A DNA stretch of 64,000 bases from Sphingomonas lenta (GTDB lineage Bacteria > Pseudomonadota > Alphaproteobacteria > Sphingomonadales > Sphingomonadaceae), in the NCBI RefSeq assembly GCF_002288825.1, contig NZ_NSLI01000002.1, positions 310,001 through 374,000 of the forward strand, given 5' to 3'. Positions 44,476 through 54,147 of this stretch are shown piece after piece. The first letter of the stretch is position 1, and the number at the start of each line of letters is the position of its first letter. Under the pieces are notes generated by a model that was not told the DNA's origin, did not search any database, and saw nothing but the letters and a program-made list of their open reading frames with translations. A program made the translations under genes and the position numbers.

Positions 44476-45542
44476 CGCAGCTTCAGCGTCGACAGGCCGG
44501 CCAGCGCCAGCACCAGGCTGATGATCCAGAAGCGGATCACCACTGTCGGCTCCGACCAGCCCAGCTGCTCGAAATGATGGTGGATGGGCGCCATGCGGAA
44601 GACGCGCTTGCCCGTGCGCTTATAGAAGAAGACCTGGATGATGACCGACAGCGCCTCGACGACGAACAGGCCGCCGATGATGCCCAGCACCAGTTCATGG
44701 TGCGCCACCACCGCGATCGTGCCGAGCGCACCGCCCAGCGCGAGGCTGCCGGTGTCGCCCATGAACACGGCCGCGGGCGGCGCGTTGAACCAGAGGAACG
44801 CGAGCCCTCCGCCGACCACCGCGCCGCAGAAGATGGTGAGCTCGCCCGCCCCGTTGACGTAGGGGATGCCGAGATAATCGGCGAACCGCACATTGCCGGC
44901 CAGATAGGCGATCAGCATGAACGCCACCGACGCGATGATTACCGGCATCGTCGCCAGCCCGTCGAGCCCGTCGGTAAGGTTCACCGCATTGCCGAACGCC
45001 ACGATCACGAACGCGGCGAACAGCGGGTAGAACCAGCCCAGGTCGATATACATCCGGTCGGTGAAGGGCAGGAACAGCGGAGTCCCGTTCTGCCGCATGA
45101 TGATCCACGCGGCCACGCCCGCGATGGCGAACTCCAGCAAGAGGCGCGTGCGCCCCGACACGCCCGCGGTGGACGCTTTGCGCACCTTGTCCCAGTCGTC
45201 GAGGAAGCCGATCGACCCGAAGCCCAGCGTTACGAACAGGCACGCCCAGACGAACGGATTGGACAGGTCCATCCACAGCAGCACGGACAGGCCCAGCGCG
45301 GTCAGGATCATCAGCCCGCCCATGGTGGGCGTGCCGCGCTTGGCGAGGTGCGACTGGGGACCGTCGGTGCGGATCGGCTGACCCTTGCCCTGGCGCACGC
45401 GCAGCCAGCCGATGAACTTCGGCCCGATGATGAGGCCGATGACGAGCGCGGTCGCGATCGCCCCGCCCGTGCGGAACGACAGGTAACGGATCAGGTTGAG
45501 GACGCCGGGAAATCCCAGCGCGTCCGCGATCCAGTAAAGCAT
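44472..45542 (-). CDS. mraY: Phospho-MurNAc-pentapeptide transferase
   Basis: 356 residues, ten membrane helices. Signature blocks: [24 protein letters not shown] (the DDD-type metal site), [28 protein letters not shown] and [15 protein letters not shown]. It transfers phospho-MurNAc-pentapeptide to undecaprenyl phosphate, giving lipid I. Start ATG overlaps the murF stop by one base (TAATG). The length and motifs match the family well. Confidence 0.97.
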   Translation of the reverse strand: MLYWIADALGFPGVLNLIRYLSFRTGGAIATALVIGLIIGPKFIGWLRVRQGKGQPIRTDGPQSHLAKRGTPTMGGLMILTALGLSVLLWMDLSNPFVWACLFVTLGFGSIGFLDDWDKVRKASTAGVSGRTRLLLEFAIAGVAAWIIMRQNGTPLFLPFTDRMYIDLGWFYPLFAAFVIVAFGNAVNLTDGLDGLATMPVIIASVAFMLIAYLAGNVRFADYLGIPYVNGAGELTIFCGAVVGGGLAFLWFNAPPAAVFMGDTGSLALGGALGTIAVVAHHELVLGIIGGLFVVEALSVIIQVFFYKRTGKRVFRMAPIHHHFEQLGWSEPTVVIRFWIISLVLALAGLSTLKLR

Positions 45543-46912
45543 TACACCCCGCCTTCGAGCGCCGCGACCACGCGCGACAACCCCACCCCGTTCGACCCTT
45601 TGACGAGCACCGCGTCCCCCGGGGCCAGCACGGCCTTGAGCCGGTCCAGCGCCGTCGCAGCGTCCCGCACATGCACGATGTTCACCCGCCCCTCAAGCGC
45701 GCGGGCGAGCGGCTCCATCGCTTCGCCGACGAGCAGCGCCGTTTCGACGCTCGCGCCCGCGATCGGGTCGGCGAGCTCGGCGTGCAGCTGCTCCGATTGC
45801 GCGCCCAATTCGCGCATCTCACCCAGCACGGCGATCTTGCGGCCGGGCTCGTGCGCCAGCACCTTCAGGCTCGCGCGCATGGAGGCGGCATTGGCGTTGT
45901 AGCTCTCGTCGATCACGAGCGCTTGGCCCCCGTCGACCGCCACCAACGACCGCGCGCCGCGGCCCGGCAATCCGCCCATCTCCGCCAATGCGAGCCCCGC
46001 CTGACCCAGGTCCGCGCCGACCGCGTCCACCGCCGCCAGCACCGCCAGCGCGTTCGACACCCAGTGCTCGCCCGGCTGCGCCACGGTGAAACTGAGCTCC
46101 CGCCCCTCGCCCATCACCGCCGTGACGAACGTGCCGCCGGTCGGCAGGCGCATCGCGTCGCGTGCCCACACGTCCGCGCCCTTGCCCGTCCCGAAGGTGA
46201 CGACGCGCTCGGCGTGCGCGCGCGCCGCGCTCGCGAGGCGGTCGCGATGCGGGCTGTCGAACGGCACGATCGCGACGCCGCCCGGCTCCAGCCCCTGGAA
46301 AATCTCCGCCTTGGCGTCGGCGATGCCCTCGATCGAGTCGAAGAACTCGATATGCGCGGGCGCGATGGCGGTGACGATCGCGACGTGCGGGCGCACCATC
46401 CGCGTCAGCTCGGCGATCTCGCCGGCATGATTCATGCCCATCTCGAACACGCCGTAGACGCTGCCCTGCGGCATGCGCGCCAGGCTCAGCGGCACGCCCG
46501 TATGGTTGTTGTAGCTCTTCACCGATCGGTGCACCCGATCGTGGTTCGACCGCTCCAGCGCGGCGTAGAGCGCCTCCTTGGCCGACGTCTTGCCGACGGA
46601 GCCGGTGACGCCGATCACCCTCGCCTCCGTCCTGGCGCGGCTCGCCCGGCCTAGCGCCTGCAGCGCGGCGAAGCTGTCGGCCACGCGGACGTGCGGTCCC
46701 TCGCACGACCCGGAAACGATCGCCCCGGCGGCCCCTTGCGCGAACGCTTGGGGTAGAAAGCGATGTCCGTCCGTGACCTCTCCCTGCATGGCCACGAACA
46801 GATCGCTTGGGCCCACCTCGCGCGAGTCGAACGCGACGCCGGACACCTCGAACTCTTGGGACGCCGTTCCGCCGGTCGCGCTCGCGATCTCGGCGGACGT
46901 CCAAAGGTTCAC
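45542..46912 (-). CDS. murF: UDP-MurNAc-tripeptide--D-alanyl-D-alanine ligase
   Basis: 456 residues. [20 protein letters not shown] is the N-terminal domain, [14 protein letters not shown] the ATP site, [12 protein letters not shown] and [13 protein letters not shown] the central blocks, [15 protein letters not shown] the C-terminal one. It adds D-Ala-D-Ala to finish the pentapeptide precursor. The GTG start at 46912 overlaps the stop of a 43-residue ORF (GTGA), which itself starts inside the murE stop; so murF translation is coupled to that small ORF rather than directly to murE. Confidence 0.95.
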   Translation of the reverse strand: MNLWTSAEIASATGGTASQEFEVSGVAFDSREVGPSDLFVAMQGEVTDGHRFLPQAFAQGAAGAIVSGSCEGPHVRVADSFAALQALGRASRARTEARVIGVTGSVGKTSAKEALYAALERSNHDRVHRSVKSYNNHTGVPLSLARMPQGSVYGVFEMGMNHAGEIAELTRMVRPHVAIVTAIAPAHIEFFDSIEGIADAKAEIFQGLEPGGVAIVPFDSPHRDRLASAARAHAERVVTFGTGKGADVWARDAMRLPTGGTFVTAVMGEGRELSFTVAQPGEHWVSNALAVLAAVDAVGADLGQAGLALAEMGGLPGRGARSLVAVDGGQALVIDESYNANAASMRASLKVLAHEPGRKIAVLGEMRELGAQSEQLHAELADPIAGASVETALLVGEAMEPLARALEGRVNIVHVRDAATALDRLKAVLAPGDAVLVKGSNGVGLSRVVAALEGGV

Positions 46913-47040
46913 CGTGCGCCCTCGAGACGGGGCAGCGGCCGGGGCGACAGATCGCCGCTCCCGAACTTCAGCCCCAGCTTGGGACGCTTCGACTTGCCCT
47001 CGCGGGTCTCGAACATTGCCTTACGCTCAGTCACACTCAT
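46909..47040 (-). CDS. 43-residue basic protein translationally coupled between murE and murF
   Basis: An ORF of 43 codons, MSVTERKAMFETREGKSKRP through to a PRLEGAR end. Its ATG overlaps the murE stop (ATGA, 47037-47040) and its TGA overlaps the murF GTG (GTGA, 46909-46912), the same 4-base arrangement used throughout this cluster. Without it murE and murF would be separated by 124 untranslated bases, unlike all other junctions here between mraZ and ddl. The product is basic (about 11 Lys/Arg), hydrophilic, without a membrane segment or signal peptide. I know of no family. It may be a cytoplasmic accessory factor of the Mur enzymes, or merely a coupling peptide. Confidence 0.72.
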   Translation of the reverse strand: MSVTERKAMFETREGKSKRPKLGLKFGSGDLSPRPLPRLEGAR

Positions 47041-48452
47041 CTCGCACACTCCCGGGCCACAGCCACGTCGTCGAAGGGAAGGACGAGGTCACCGACGACC
47101 TGTCCCTGCTCATGCCCCTTGCCCGCCACCAGCACGATATCGGCCGGTCCTGCTTCCCCGATCGCCGCCGCGATTGCCTCGCGGCGGTCCCCGATCTCGA
47201 CGGCGTCCCTGACGCCGTCGATAACCATCCGGCGGATCGCCGCCGGGTCTTCCGAACGCGGGTTGTCGTCGGTGACGATCACCCGGTCCGCCATGCGCGC
47301 GGCGACCGCGCCCATCTCGCTACGCTTGCCCTGGTCGCGGTCGCCTCCCGCGCCGAACACCAGGATCAGCCTGCCCTGCGCATGCGGCTTCAGCGCCGCG
47401 ATCGCCGCCTCCAGCGCGTCGGGCGTGTGCGCGTAATCGACATAGACGGGTGCGCCCGTCCGCGTGATCACCGCCCGCTCCAGCCGCCCGCGCACCGGCT
47501 GCAGCCGGGCGAGCGCCTGCAGCGTCGCCTTGACCTCGCCGCCGGTCGCGATGACCAGTCCCGCCGCGACTAGCGCGTTCGCAGCCTGGTAAGCGCCGAT
47601 CAGCGGCAGCATAACCTTGTGCTCCGCACCGTCAGCCTCGATCACCAGCGCCTGCCCGAGCAGAGTCGGCGCACGCGACAGGAGCCGCAGCGCATCGCCA
47701 CGCTCGCCGACCATCAGCACGCGCGCACCCCTCGCGCGGGCGACCTCGGCGACCTGGCCCGATACGGGATCGTCCGCCCACACCACCGCCGCACCGCCGG
47801 GCGAGACCACGTCGGAGAACAAGCGCAGCTTGGCGGCGAGATACGCCTCCATCGTGCCGTGATAGTCGAGGTGGTCGCGGCTCAGGTTGGTGAACGCCGC
47901 CGCCGCGACGGGCAGACCTTCGGTGCGGTACTGGTCCAGCCCGTGGCTCGACGCCTCGAACGCGACATGCGTCACGCCCTCGCGCGCGAGCCCGGCGACG
48001 TTGGACAGGAAGGTGACGATGTCGGGCGTGGTCAGCCCGGTCGTCACCCGCTCGTCGGCCGTGGTCACGCCCAGCGTGCCGATGGACGCGGCGTGGTGGC
48101 CCGCCATGCGCCAGAGCTGGCGCGTCATCTCGACCGTGGAGGTCTTGCCGTTGGTGCCCGTCACCGCGACCGCGGTCTCCGGGAAGGGCGCGAAGAACTT
48201 GGCCGCGAGTTGCGCAAAGCGGGCGCGGGGCGCGGGATCGGCGATGTGCACCGCGCCGTCGACCTGCGCGTCCGGCGCGGCGACCACCGCCACCGCCCCG
48301 CTGCCGACCGCGGCGGGGATGAAGTCCTCGCCGTTGAAGCGCTGTCCGGGGAAGGCGCCGAAGACGGTGCCGGGCGCGACCTTGCGATGATCGATGGCGA
48401 AGCCGGTCACCGGCTCCGCGCGATCATCGCCCAGAAGCGCGCCCAGCCGCAT
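47037..48452 (-). CDS. murE: UDP-MurNAc-L-Ala-D-Glu--meso-diaminopimelate ligase
   Basis: 471 residues. AIDHRKVAPGTVFGAFPG is the N-terminal domain; AVTGTNGKTSTVEMTRQLW the ATP site; FTNLSRDHLDYHGTMEAYLAAK the Mur central block; VDYAHTPDALEAAIAALK and TDDNPRSEDP the C-terminal domain. The DNPR motif indicates meso-diaminopimelate as substrate, typical for Gram-negative bacteria. The ATG at 48452 shares one base with the ftsI stop (TGATG). A longer open frame upstream is read-through of ftsI in another frame. Confidence 0.96.
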   Translation of the reverse strand: MRLGALLGDDRAEPVTGFAIDHRKVAPGTVFGAFPGQRFNGEDFIPAAVGSGAVAVVAAPDAQVDGAVHIADPAPRARFAQLAAKFFAPFPETAVAVTGTNGKTSTVEMTRQLWRMAGHHAASIGTLGVTTADERVTTGLTTPDIVTFLSNVAGLAREGVTHVAFEASSHGLDQYRTEGLPVAAAAFTNLSRDHLDYHGTMEAYLAAKLRLFSDVVSPGGAAVVWADDPVSGQVAEVARARGARVLMVGERGDALRLLSRAPTLLGQALVIEADGAEHKVMLPLIGAYQAANALVAAGLVIATGGEVKATLQALARLQPVRGRLERAVITRTGAPVYVDYAHTPDALEAAIAALKPHAQGRLILVFGAGGDRDQGKRSEMGAVAARMADRVIVTDDNPRSEDPAAIRRMVIDGVRDAVEIGDRREAIAAAIGEAGPADIVLVAGKGHEQGQVVGDLVLPFDDVAVARECAR

Positions 48453-50155
48453 CAGTGCGCCTTCTCGCCCGGCGCGCGCCACAGCAGCGGCATGATGTCG
48501 GACTGATCCACGTCGCGGCGGTCGTCGGGGATCACGCCCAGCAGCGCACCCGTCCGCGCGATCACGCGGCTGACGACCGGCGCGGCGGTGTAGGCGGCCG
48601 TGGTCTGGAACTGGTTCGCCTCGACCCGCTTGGGCGAGTCCATCATCGCAATCACGACGTAGCGGGGCGCGTCCATCGGAAAGGCTGCGGCGAAGGTGGA
48701 GACGTTGGCGTTCTTGGCGTAGCCGCCCGCCTGCGGCACCTCGGCGGTGCCCGTCTTGCCGCCGACGCGATAGCCCGGCGCCTCCGCCTTCTTGCCCGTG
48801 CCTTCCTGGACGATTAGCCGCATCATCTGGCGCATGCGCCGGCTCGTCTCCTCGCTGATGACGCGGCGGCCCTGCGGCGCGCGGCCCGGCTCGACCTTGA
48901 GCAGCGTCGTCGGACGCCACACGCCGCCGTTGATCATCGCGGCGTAGGCGTTGGCGAGGTGCAGCGGCGTCACCGCGATGCCGTGGCCGTAGGCGGTCGT
49001 CATGGTGGTCGTCCGCGCCCAGAAGCTCGGCCATATCGGACGCCCCTTCTCGCGCAGCTCCACGTCGGGCTTGGTGTCGAAGCCGAGGCGGCGGAACATC
49101 GCCTGCATCCGCTGCGGCCCGATCTCGTCGGCGATGCGCGCGGTGGCGATGTTGGACGAGTGCATCAGCATCTCGGGGATGTTGAGCCAGCGGTTCTGCG
49201 CGTGGTCGTCCTTGATGCGAAAGCGGCCGACCTGGAGCGGCGCGGTGGCGTCGAAGCGGCGCGAGACGGTCGCGACGCCCGTCTCCAGCGCGATCGCGGC
49301 GGTGATCACCTTGAACGTGGAGCCCAACTCGTAGACCGACTGGACGGTGTTGTTGCGCAGCTCCTCCGTGCCCGCCATGCCGACCCGGTTCGGGTTGAAC
49401 ACAGGCAGCGACACCATGGACACAATCTCGCCCGTGTCGGCGTCGAGCACGAGGCCGGCAGCACCCCGCGCCTGCATCGACAGCATGGCGCGGCTGAGCT
49501 CGCTTTCCATCGCCGCCTGCACGCGCATGTCGAGCGACAGCGCGACGGGCTTGCCGTTCAGCGCGGGGTTGGTGAGCTGCTCGTCGAGCACGCGCTCCAT
49601 GCCGCTCATGCCCTTCCCGTCGGTCGACAGAAAGCCGAGCGCGTGGGCCGCCATGGTGGACTGCGGATAGAGACGCTGCGTCTCGCGGTCGAACACGATC
49701 GCCGGCTCGCCGATCGCGTTTACCGCTTCCACGAGCGCGGGGCTGGCGCGGCGCTGGAGATAGGTGAAGCTGACGTCGGACGTCAGCAGCCGGTGGAAAA
49801 ACCACTGGTCGCCCCGCTCCGGCATCAGCTCCGCCAGCTTCTGCGCGACCTCCATCGGATCACCCAGCATCTTCTTCGGGTGCACGCCGATCGTCCACGC
49901 GTCGATCGTGCGCGCCAGCGGCTCGCCGTTGCGGTCGACGATGTCCCCGCGCGGGCTCGCCGTCAGCCGGTTCGCGCCCGCGTCGCCGTCCGCGAACAGT
50001 GCCAAGAGGAACAGCCGCCCGATGATGAGCGTCACCGCCGCCCCGAACAGCAGCATAAGCATCATCAGCCGCATGTGCGATATCGCGACCAGCGCGTGGC
50101 GCTGGCCGGCGGTGCGTCGCTGGTGCGCGACGGGACGGGCGACGACTAGGGTCAA
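48452..50155 (-). CDS. ftsI: Penicillin-binding protein 3 (FtsI), septal transpeptidase
   Basis: 567 residues, start TTG at 50155 overlapping the ftsL stop. A membrane helix (about 28-50) precedes the pedestal domain (RGDIVDRNGEPLA) and the transpeptidase domain: active-site serine in ELGSTFKVI (SxxK), SSN in LMHSSNIATARI, KTG in GGKTGTAEVP. It cross-links septal peptidoglycan with FtsW. The N-terminal tail is short and basic (VARPVAHQRRTAGQRHA). TTG is a rare start but the overlap fixes it. Confidence 0.95.
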   Translation of the reverse strand: MTLVVARPVAHQRRTAGQRHALVAISHMRLMMLMLLFGAAVTLIIGRLFLLALFADGDAGANRLTASPRGDIVDRNGEPLARTIDAWTIGVHPKKMLGDPMEVAQKLAELMPERGDQWFFHRLLTSDVSFTYLQRRASPALVEAVNAIGEPAIVFDRETQRLYPQSTMAAHALGFLSTDGKGMSGMERVLDEQLTNPALNGKPVALSLDMRVQAAMESELSRAMLSMQARGAAGLVLDADTGEIVSMVSLPVFNPNRVGMAGTEELRNNTVQSVYELGSTFKVITAAIALETGVATVSRRFDATAPLQVGRFRIKDDHAQNRWLNIPEMLMHSSNIATARIADEIGPQRMQAMFRRLGFDTKPDVELREKGRPIWPSFWARTTTMTTAYGHGIAVTPLHLANAYAAMINGGVWRPTTLLKVEPGRAPQGRRVISEETSRRMRQMMRLIVQEGTGKKAEAPGYRVGGKTGTAEVPQAGGYAKNANVSTFAAAFPMDAPRYVVIAMMDSPKRVEANQFQTTAAYTAAPVVSRVIARTGALLGVIPDDRRDVDQSDIMPLLWRAPGEKAH

Positions 50156-50736
50156 CGCGAGGCCTCGGCCCGGGCACGCGCACCCAAGTCGGCGAGCAGG
50201 TTGCCATCGATCATGGCCACGCGCTGAAGCCGGGCCGAGGCCGGACGCGCGGCCGGCGGGGCCGCGGCGGCGGCCACGGCCCCGTTCGACGTCACGGGCG
50301 CGCGCGCGACGGCGTGCGCGACCGCGCCCGCCCCGGCGGGAGCCTTTGCCGTCTCCATCATCGGCTCCGGCGCGACCGGCAACGACGGCACGACCAGCGC
50401 CGCCGTCTTCATTTCACCCTCGCCGCCCGGCATCGCCGGCACCCGGTACAGCGCACTCGCCAGCTGCCGCTCGTCCGCGACGAACTGCCCGGCCACCGGC
50501 GCGGACAGCGCCAGGATGTCGCCGTTCCACTTCTCCAGCTGCTGGAGGTTGGCGCGCGTGTCGAACTCCGTCTCGAGCGCGCGGATGTCGCGTTCGGCGG
50601 CGCGGATGCGGCCGTTCAGCGCCTCCAGCTTGTTTCGCTCGCCCGCCACCTGGAGCGAGACGAGATAGAAGCTGAGCACGATCCCCGCGCAGCTCGCGAA
50701 CCATCCCAGACCGCGCAAGCGGTACGCCGCCATCAT
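50152..50736 (-). CDS. ftsL: Cell division protein FtsL-like
   Basis: 194 residues from the ATG at 50736, which overlaps the rsmH stop (ATGA). A membrane helix at about 8-32 ([23 protein letters not shown]) is followed by a coiled coil ([37 protein letters not shown]), the FtsL architecture, and a long Ala/Pro/Val-rich periplasmic tail not found in E. coli FtsL. The call rests on architecture and position between rsmH and ftsI, since FtsL sequences are poorly conserved. It would act with FtsB and FtsQ in the periplasm to activate FtsWI. Confidence 0.85.
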   Translation of the reverse strand: MMAAYRLRGLGWFASCAGIVLSFYLVSLQVAGERNKLEALNGRIRAAERDIRALETEFDTRANLQQLEKWNGDILALSAPVAGQFVADERQLASALYRVPAMPGGEGEMKTAALVVPSLPVAPEPMMETAKAPAGAGAVAHAVARAPVTSNGAVAAAAAPPAARPASARLQRVAMIDGNLLADLGARARAEASR

Positions 50737-51665
50737 ACCCCTGTCTCCGTGTTCCACGCGGGCGCCCCCGTGCGCCGCGCCGTACGCAACGTGGCCGACC
50801 GCGCGCGCGGGTTGCGCGCGAGCTCGGCCTCACCAGCCCGGATCGCCGGGCCGACCTTCTCGAAACTGGGCTCCGGACCCCGCACCGCCTGCGGCAGGTG
50901 CCGCGAGCCGCCGGGCGTCGAGCCCGACCGCTCGCGCAGGAAGCGCTTGACCATCCGGTCCTCGAGCGAATGGAACGTCACCACCGCGAGCCGCCCGCCC
51001 GGCTTCAGCACCCGCTCCGCCGCCGCCAACCCGTCGGCCAGCTCGCCCAGCTCGCGGTTCACATGGATGCGGACCGCCTGGAAAACGCGGGTCGCCGGGT
51101 CCTTCTTGTCGTGCGGCCGGTGCCCCAGCGCGCGGCGCACGACCGCGGCGAGCTCCGACGTGCGCGTCAGCGGCCGCGCGTCCACGATCGCGCGCGCGAT
51201 CCGGCGCGATTTCGGCTCCTCGCCGTACCGGTAGATGACGTCGGCGATCTCGCTCTCGTCGGCGGTGTTCAGGAAATCCGCCGCGCTCGGGCCCTCTTGG
51301 GCCATGCGCATGTCGAGCGGCCCGTCCGTCTGGAACGAGAAGCCGCGCTCGGCCCGGTCGAGCTGCATGGACGACACGCCGATGTCCATAACGACCCCGT
51401 CGACGGGCTCAGGAACCCCCCGCTCCATCCCGGAGAAGTCGTCATGGACCAGCGTGAGCTCGGCGTCCTCCGCGAGGTCGCGCCCGGCGGCGATCGCGTC
51501 CGGGTCGCGGTCGAACGCGATCACGCGCGCGCCGCGGGCGAGCAGCGCGCGCGTGTAGCCGCCCGCGCCGAAGGTCGCGTCGACCATCGTCTCGCCCGCC
51601 CGCGGCTCGAGCGCGTCCACCACCTCGTCGAGGAGCACGGGGATATGGGGGGCGTCCGCGATCAC
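50733..51665 (-). CDS. rsmH: 16S rRNA (cytosine-1402-N4)-methyltransferase
   Basis: 310 residues from a GTG overlapping the mraZ stop (GTGA). [13 protein letters not shown] is the conserved start, [15 protein letters not shown] the SAM-binding glycine loop, [21 protein letters not shown] the catalytic block, and [15 protein letters not shown] followed by [14 protein letters not shown] the C-terminal family signature. It methylates C1402 in the decoding centre. It is the second gene of the dcw operon, as usual. Confidence 0.96.
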   Translation of the reverse strand: MIADAPHIPVLLDEVVDALEPRAGETMVDATFGAGGYTRALLARGARVIAFDRDPDAIAAGRDLAEDAELTLVHDDFSGMERGVPEPVDGVVMDIGVSSMQLDRAERGFSFQTDGPLDMRMAQEGPSAADFLNTADESEIADVIYRYGEEPKSRRIARAIVDARPLTRTSELAAVVRRALGHRPHDKKDPATRVFQAVRIHVNRELGELADGLAAAERVLKPGGRLAVVTFHSLEDRMVKRFLRERSGSTPGGSRHLPQAVRGPEPSFEKVGPAIRAGEAELARNPRARSATLRTARRTGAPAWNTETGV

Positions 51666-52162
51666 AGCGCGATCCCCTTTTCCTGGCAGTAGTAGCGGCA
51701 GGCCGAAACCATCGCGCGCGGCAGGTCCGGCGTCTCGACCAGCGTCTTCGGGTCCCAGATCTCGATCGCGTCCAACGTGCCCCAGAAAAAGGCGTGGCTC
51801 CCTATGCCGGCATGAAAACGCGGAAAGCCCGGCATGATGAAGCGGCCCGACCCGTCGAAGGGCACCGCCTCGCCGTTCGCGCCGTTGCGCTTGATGTTGG
51901 GATCGACCTTACCGTCGCTTCCGCGGGACAACTCGGTGCGCTTGTCCAACTCGGCCTTGAGCTCGGCCAGGTAGGCCGGGTCGTAAGCGACCAAACAGGG
52001 CTGGTCCTCGTGCACTGCGACGATGATGGTGCCGCCGTCCTTGCCGTCGGCCCGAGGAGCGTTCTCCGCCAGCGTCGAGCGGAGCGCATTGGGGATGGCG
52101 ACGCGACCCTTGTCGTCCACCAGACCCAAGCCTCCTCCCTGATAAAGACGCCGATCCGCCAC
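51662..52162 (-). CDS. mraZ: MraZ, transcriptional regulator of the dcw cluster
   Basis: 166 residues from the GTG at 52162 ([10 protein letters not shown]). Two AbrB-like SpoVT halves: [15 protein letters not shown] (first) and [12 protein letters not shown] (second), each with the D-x-x-GR-hydrophobic-x-P pattern. MraZ forms a ring that binds repeated GGGA-type boxes and represses its own operon. The frame is open upstream to an ATG at 52216, but the GTG has GAGGG before it and matches the family start. An insertion of about 25 residues ([16 protein letters not shown] region) between the two halves is longer than in E. coli MraZ (152 residues). Confidence 0.92.
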   Translation of the reverse strand: MADRRLYQGGGLGLVDDKGRVAIPNALRSTLAENAPRADGKDGGTIIVAVHEDQPCLVAYDPAYLAELKAELDKRTELSRGSDGKVDPNIKRNGANGEAVPFDGSGRFIMPGFPRFHAGIGSHAFFWGTLDAIEIWDPKTLVETPDLPRAMVSACRYYCQEKGIAL

Positions 52163-52256
52163 GCCACCCTCGCACCCGGGAAGCGCACGACCCACCGCTC
52201 GCCGAACCGCGGCCATCGCCGCCGATCGACCCTGTTTTCAGCAAACAGTGGACCTG

Positions 52257-52285
52257 CCCCGTTGCTGATCTTGATATCAACGGGG
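52257..52285 (-). promoter_or_regulatory. Inverted repeat in the mraZ leader
   Basis: CCCCGTTG (52257-52264) and CAACGGGG (52278-52285) pair perfectly with a 13-base loop that contains most of a TTGATATCAA palindrome. It lies between the GGGA repeats and the mraZ start and could form in the leader RNA or bind a protein. Confidence 0.4.
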
Positions 52286-52289
52286 TCTG

Positions 52290-52324
52290 CGGGACGCAAC
52301 GGGATATTCGGGGAAAGTTGGGGA
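52290..52324 (-). promoter_or_regulatory. MraZ box: four GGGA repeats at 10-base spacing
   Basis: GGGA occurs at 52291, 52301, 52311 and 52321 on the plus strand, i.e. xGGGA-N5 repeated four times, exactly one helical turn apart. The known MraZ operator in E. coli is three TGGGA-type repeats with 5-base spacers in front of the operon. Here the GGGA is on the strand opposite to mraZ transcription, a detail worth checking. The rest of the interval 52163-52466 holds only the inverted repeat listed separately and no gene. Confidence 0.68.
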
Positions 52325-52466
52325 TAACTCCCCTTAACCGGGCGGCGCTCCGGGAGAATGTGGCAGGCGCGAGCCGTCGCGCACGCCTCCGAAAGGCACG
52401 CAAAAGGTCGGTTCTGAAGCTAGAAGAGAAATCATGCCCAGGGCGTCCCCGGATTTCCCCGCCGGA

Positions 52467-52751
52467 TCAGCGCGTCTGGTTGGCGGCGGGATCGACGCTG
52501 GCCGATCCGGGCGCCACGCCCAGGTCCGCGAGCGGCTCGTCCGACTCGTTCACCGCCGCCCCGTTCGCGGACGTGATGTTCGCCACGACGGCCGAGTCCG
52601 CGCCGCCGGCGGCGGTACGGCCGCGCTGGTCGCGGACGCCGGAGAACAGCACGGAGGCGAGCCCGATCAGCAGGATCACAGCGGCCAGTCCGATCATTCC
52701 GACCCGGACGCGCTGCATCGACTGGCTCTTTTCGTCGGCAACCCGTTTCAT
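52467..52751 (-). CDS. Small single-span membrane protein upstream of mraZ (hypothetical)
   Basis: 94 residues from the ATG at 52751: a charged N-terminus (MKRVADEKSQSMQRVRV), one membrane helix (about 18-38, VGMIGLAAVILLIGLASVLFSG) and a soluble acidic tail (about 40-94, DQRGRTAAGGADSAVVAN, NESDEPLADLG). No catalytic motif. It lies between the cysteine synthase and mraZ on the same strand, with 304 bases to mraZ. The frame remains open upstream of 52751 but overlaps the cysteine synthase there. Function unknown. Confidence 0.7.
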   Translation of the reverse strand: MKRVADEKSQSMQRVRVGMIGLAAVILLIGLASVLFSGVRDQRGRTAAGGADSAVVANITSANGAAVNESDEPLADLGVAPGSASVDPAANQTR

Positions 52752-52807
52752 TCGAGCGACCAGATTAACCCATCGGAGCCGCCATGTCGATTCGCAAGCG
52801 TATCGCC

Positions 52808-53779
52808 CTACGGCCGCAGGCCCTTCGCCGCGCGCCACTCGGGATTGTGCAGCGTCGACAAGTAACGGAAGCCCGTGTCGCACAGGATCGTGGCGATCCG
52901 CTTGCCGGACCCGAGCGCACGGGCGAGGTGTACCGCGCCCGCCACGTTGATGCCGGACGACAGGCCCAGGCACAGCCCTTCTTCGTCGAGCAGGCGACGC
53001 ACCCACTCCCAGCCTTCCTGGTCGCTGATGCGGAACTGCGTGTCCACGGGCGCGCCGTCCAGATTGCCGGTAATCCGTCCCTGCCCGATCCCCTCCGCGA
53101 CCGAGTTCCCCTCGCCGCGCAGCTCGCCGTTCGCGTAGTATTCGTAGAGCGCCGCGCCGTGCGGGTCGGAGAGCGCGATCACCACCGACTCGTCCTTCGC
53201 CTTCAGCCCCATGCCCACGCCCGCCAGCGTGCCGCCCGTCCCGACCGCGCAGGTGAAGCCGTCGATCCGGCCGTCCATCTGCGTCCAGATCTCTTCCGCG
53301 GTGCCGACCACATGCGCGCGCCGGTTCGCGACGTTGTCGAACTGGTTGGCCCAGACCGCGCCCTCCGTCTCCTCCGCCATCCGCCGGCTGATGTGCACGA
53401 AGTGGCAGGGCGATGAGTAAGGCGCGGCCGGCACCGTCACCAGCTCCGCGCCCAACGCACGCAACGTATCCATCTTCTCGCGCGACTGCGTCTCCGGCAT
53501 GACGATGACGGTGCGATAGCCTTTGGCGTTCCCCACCAGCGCCAGCCCGATGCCCGTATTGCCCGCCGTCCCTTCGACGATGCAGCCGCCCGGCTTCAGG
53601 AGCCCACGCTCCTCCGCGTCCTCGACGATGAACAGCGCCGCGCGGTCCTTCACCGACCCGCCCGGATTGGCGAACTCGCATTTGCCGAAAATGTCGCATC
53701 CCGTCGCCTCGCTCGGGCCTTTGAGCCGGACGAGCGGCGTATCGCCGATGAGGGACAGGGTGTCGGGAAGCGTGCGCAT
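52808..53779 (-). CDS. cysK: Cysteine synthase A (O-acetylserine sulfhydrylase)
   Basis: 323 residues, PLP-dependent fold type II. PLP lysine Lys44 in FANPGGSVKDRAAL; VEGTAGNTGIG binds the substrate carboxylate; AVGTGGTLAGVG binds the PLP phosphate; CLGLSSGINVAGAV is near the C-terminus. It makes cysteine from O-acetylserine and sulphide. The start ATG at 53779 (MRTLPDTLSLIGDTPLVRL) was preferred to one four codons upstream. Other members of the fold (cystathionine beta-synthase, CysM) are less likely given the CysK-like GTAGNTG. Confidence 0.9.
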   Translation of the reverse strand: MRTLPDTLSLIGDTPLVRLKGPSEATGCDIFGKCEFANPGGSVKDRAALFIVEDAEERGLLKPGGCIVEGTAGNTGIGLALVGNAKGYRTVIVMPETQSREKMDTLRALGAELVTVPAAPYSSPCHFVHISRRMAEETEGAVWANQFDNVANRRAHVVGTAEEIWTQMDGRIDGFTCAVGTGGTLAGVGMGLKAKDESVVIALSDPHGAALYEYYANGELRGEGNSVAEGIGQGRITGNLDGAPVDTQFRISDQEGWEWVRRLLDEEGLCLGLSSGINVAGAVHLARALGSGKRIATILCDTGFRYLSTLHNPEWRAAKGLRP

Positions 53780-53880
53780 GCCCGGCCACATGGTCGCAAG
53801 CTCTTGGGCCTACAAGCGACTTCCGCTTCGTTGCCGCCTAGTTCGTGTGATGGTAGATGCCGAAGCGACGGAGGTAGAAC

Positions 53881-54147
53881 ATGGGTGTTCAGCTCAACAT
53901 CAAGGACGAGCGCACGGTACGCCTGGCGCGCGAGCTGGCCGATGCGACGGGCCGCTCGGTCACGGAGACGATCCGGGAGGCCCTAGAACGCGAGCATCGC
54001 GAGTTGACTGCCTTGCGCGAGGAGCGACTGCGTCGGATGAAGGCGGCCGTCGAGGAGTTCCAACAGTATCTGCCGCCTGAATGGAAGGGGAAGACGTCTA
54101 CGCAGATCCTTCGCGAATTTCGTGAAGAGGACGGGTCGGGAACGTGA
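53881..54147 (+). CDS. vapB: VapB-family antitoxin
   Basis: 88 residues starting MGVQLNIKDERTVRLARELADATGRSVTETIREAL, the N-terminal DNA-binding part of the PSK/Rv0623-type antitoxins, then a charged helix and a C-terminal arm (PPEWKGKTSTQILREF) that would wrap the toxin. A GGAGG precedes the ATG. The stop overlaps the vapC GTG start (GTGA), the usual coupling. VapB neutralises VapC and represses the operon. A CCGCTTCG/CGAAGCG inverted repeat just upstream (about 53826-53868) is a candidate operator. Confidence 0.9.
   Translation: MGVQLNIKDERTVRLARELADATGRSVTETIREALEREHRELTALREERLRRMKAAVEEFQQYLPPEWKGKTSTQILREFREEDGSGT

Noticed and set aside
47037..49805. Apparent 922-codon fusion of an upstream frame with murE
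   Set aside because: Only codons from 48452 match MurE; the rest is an out-of-frame reading of ftsI.
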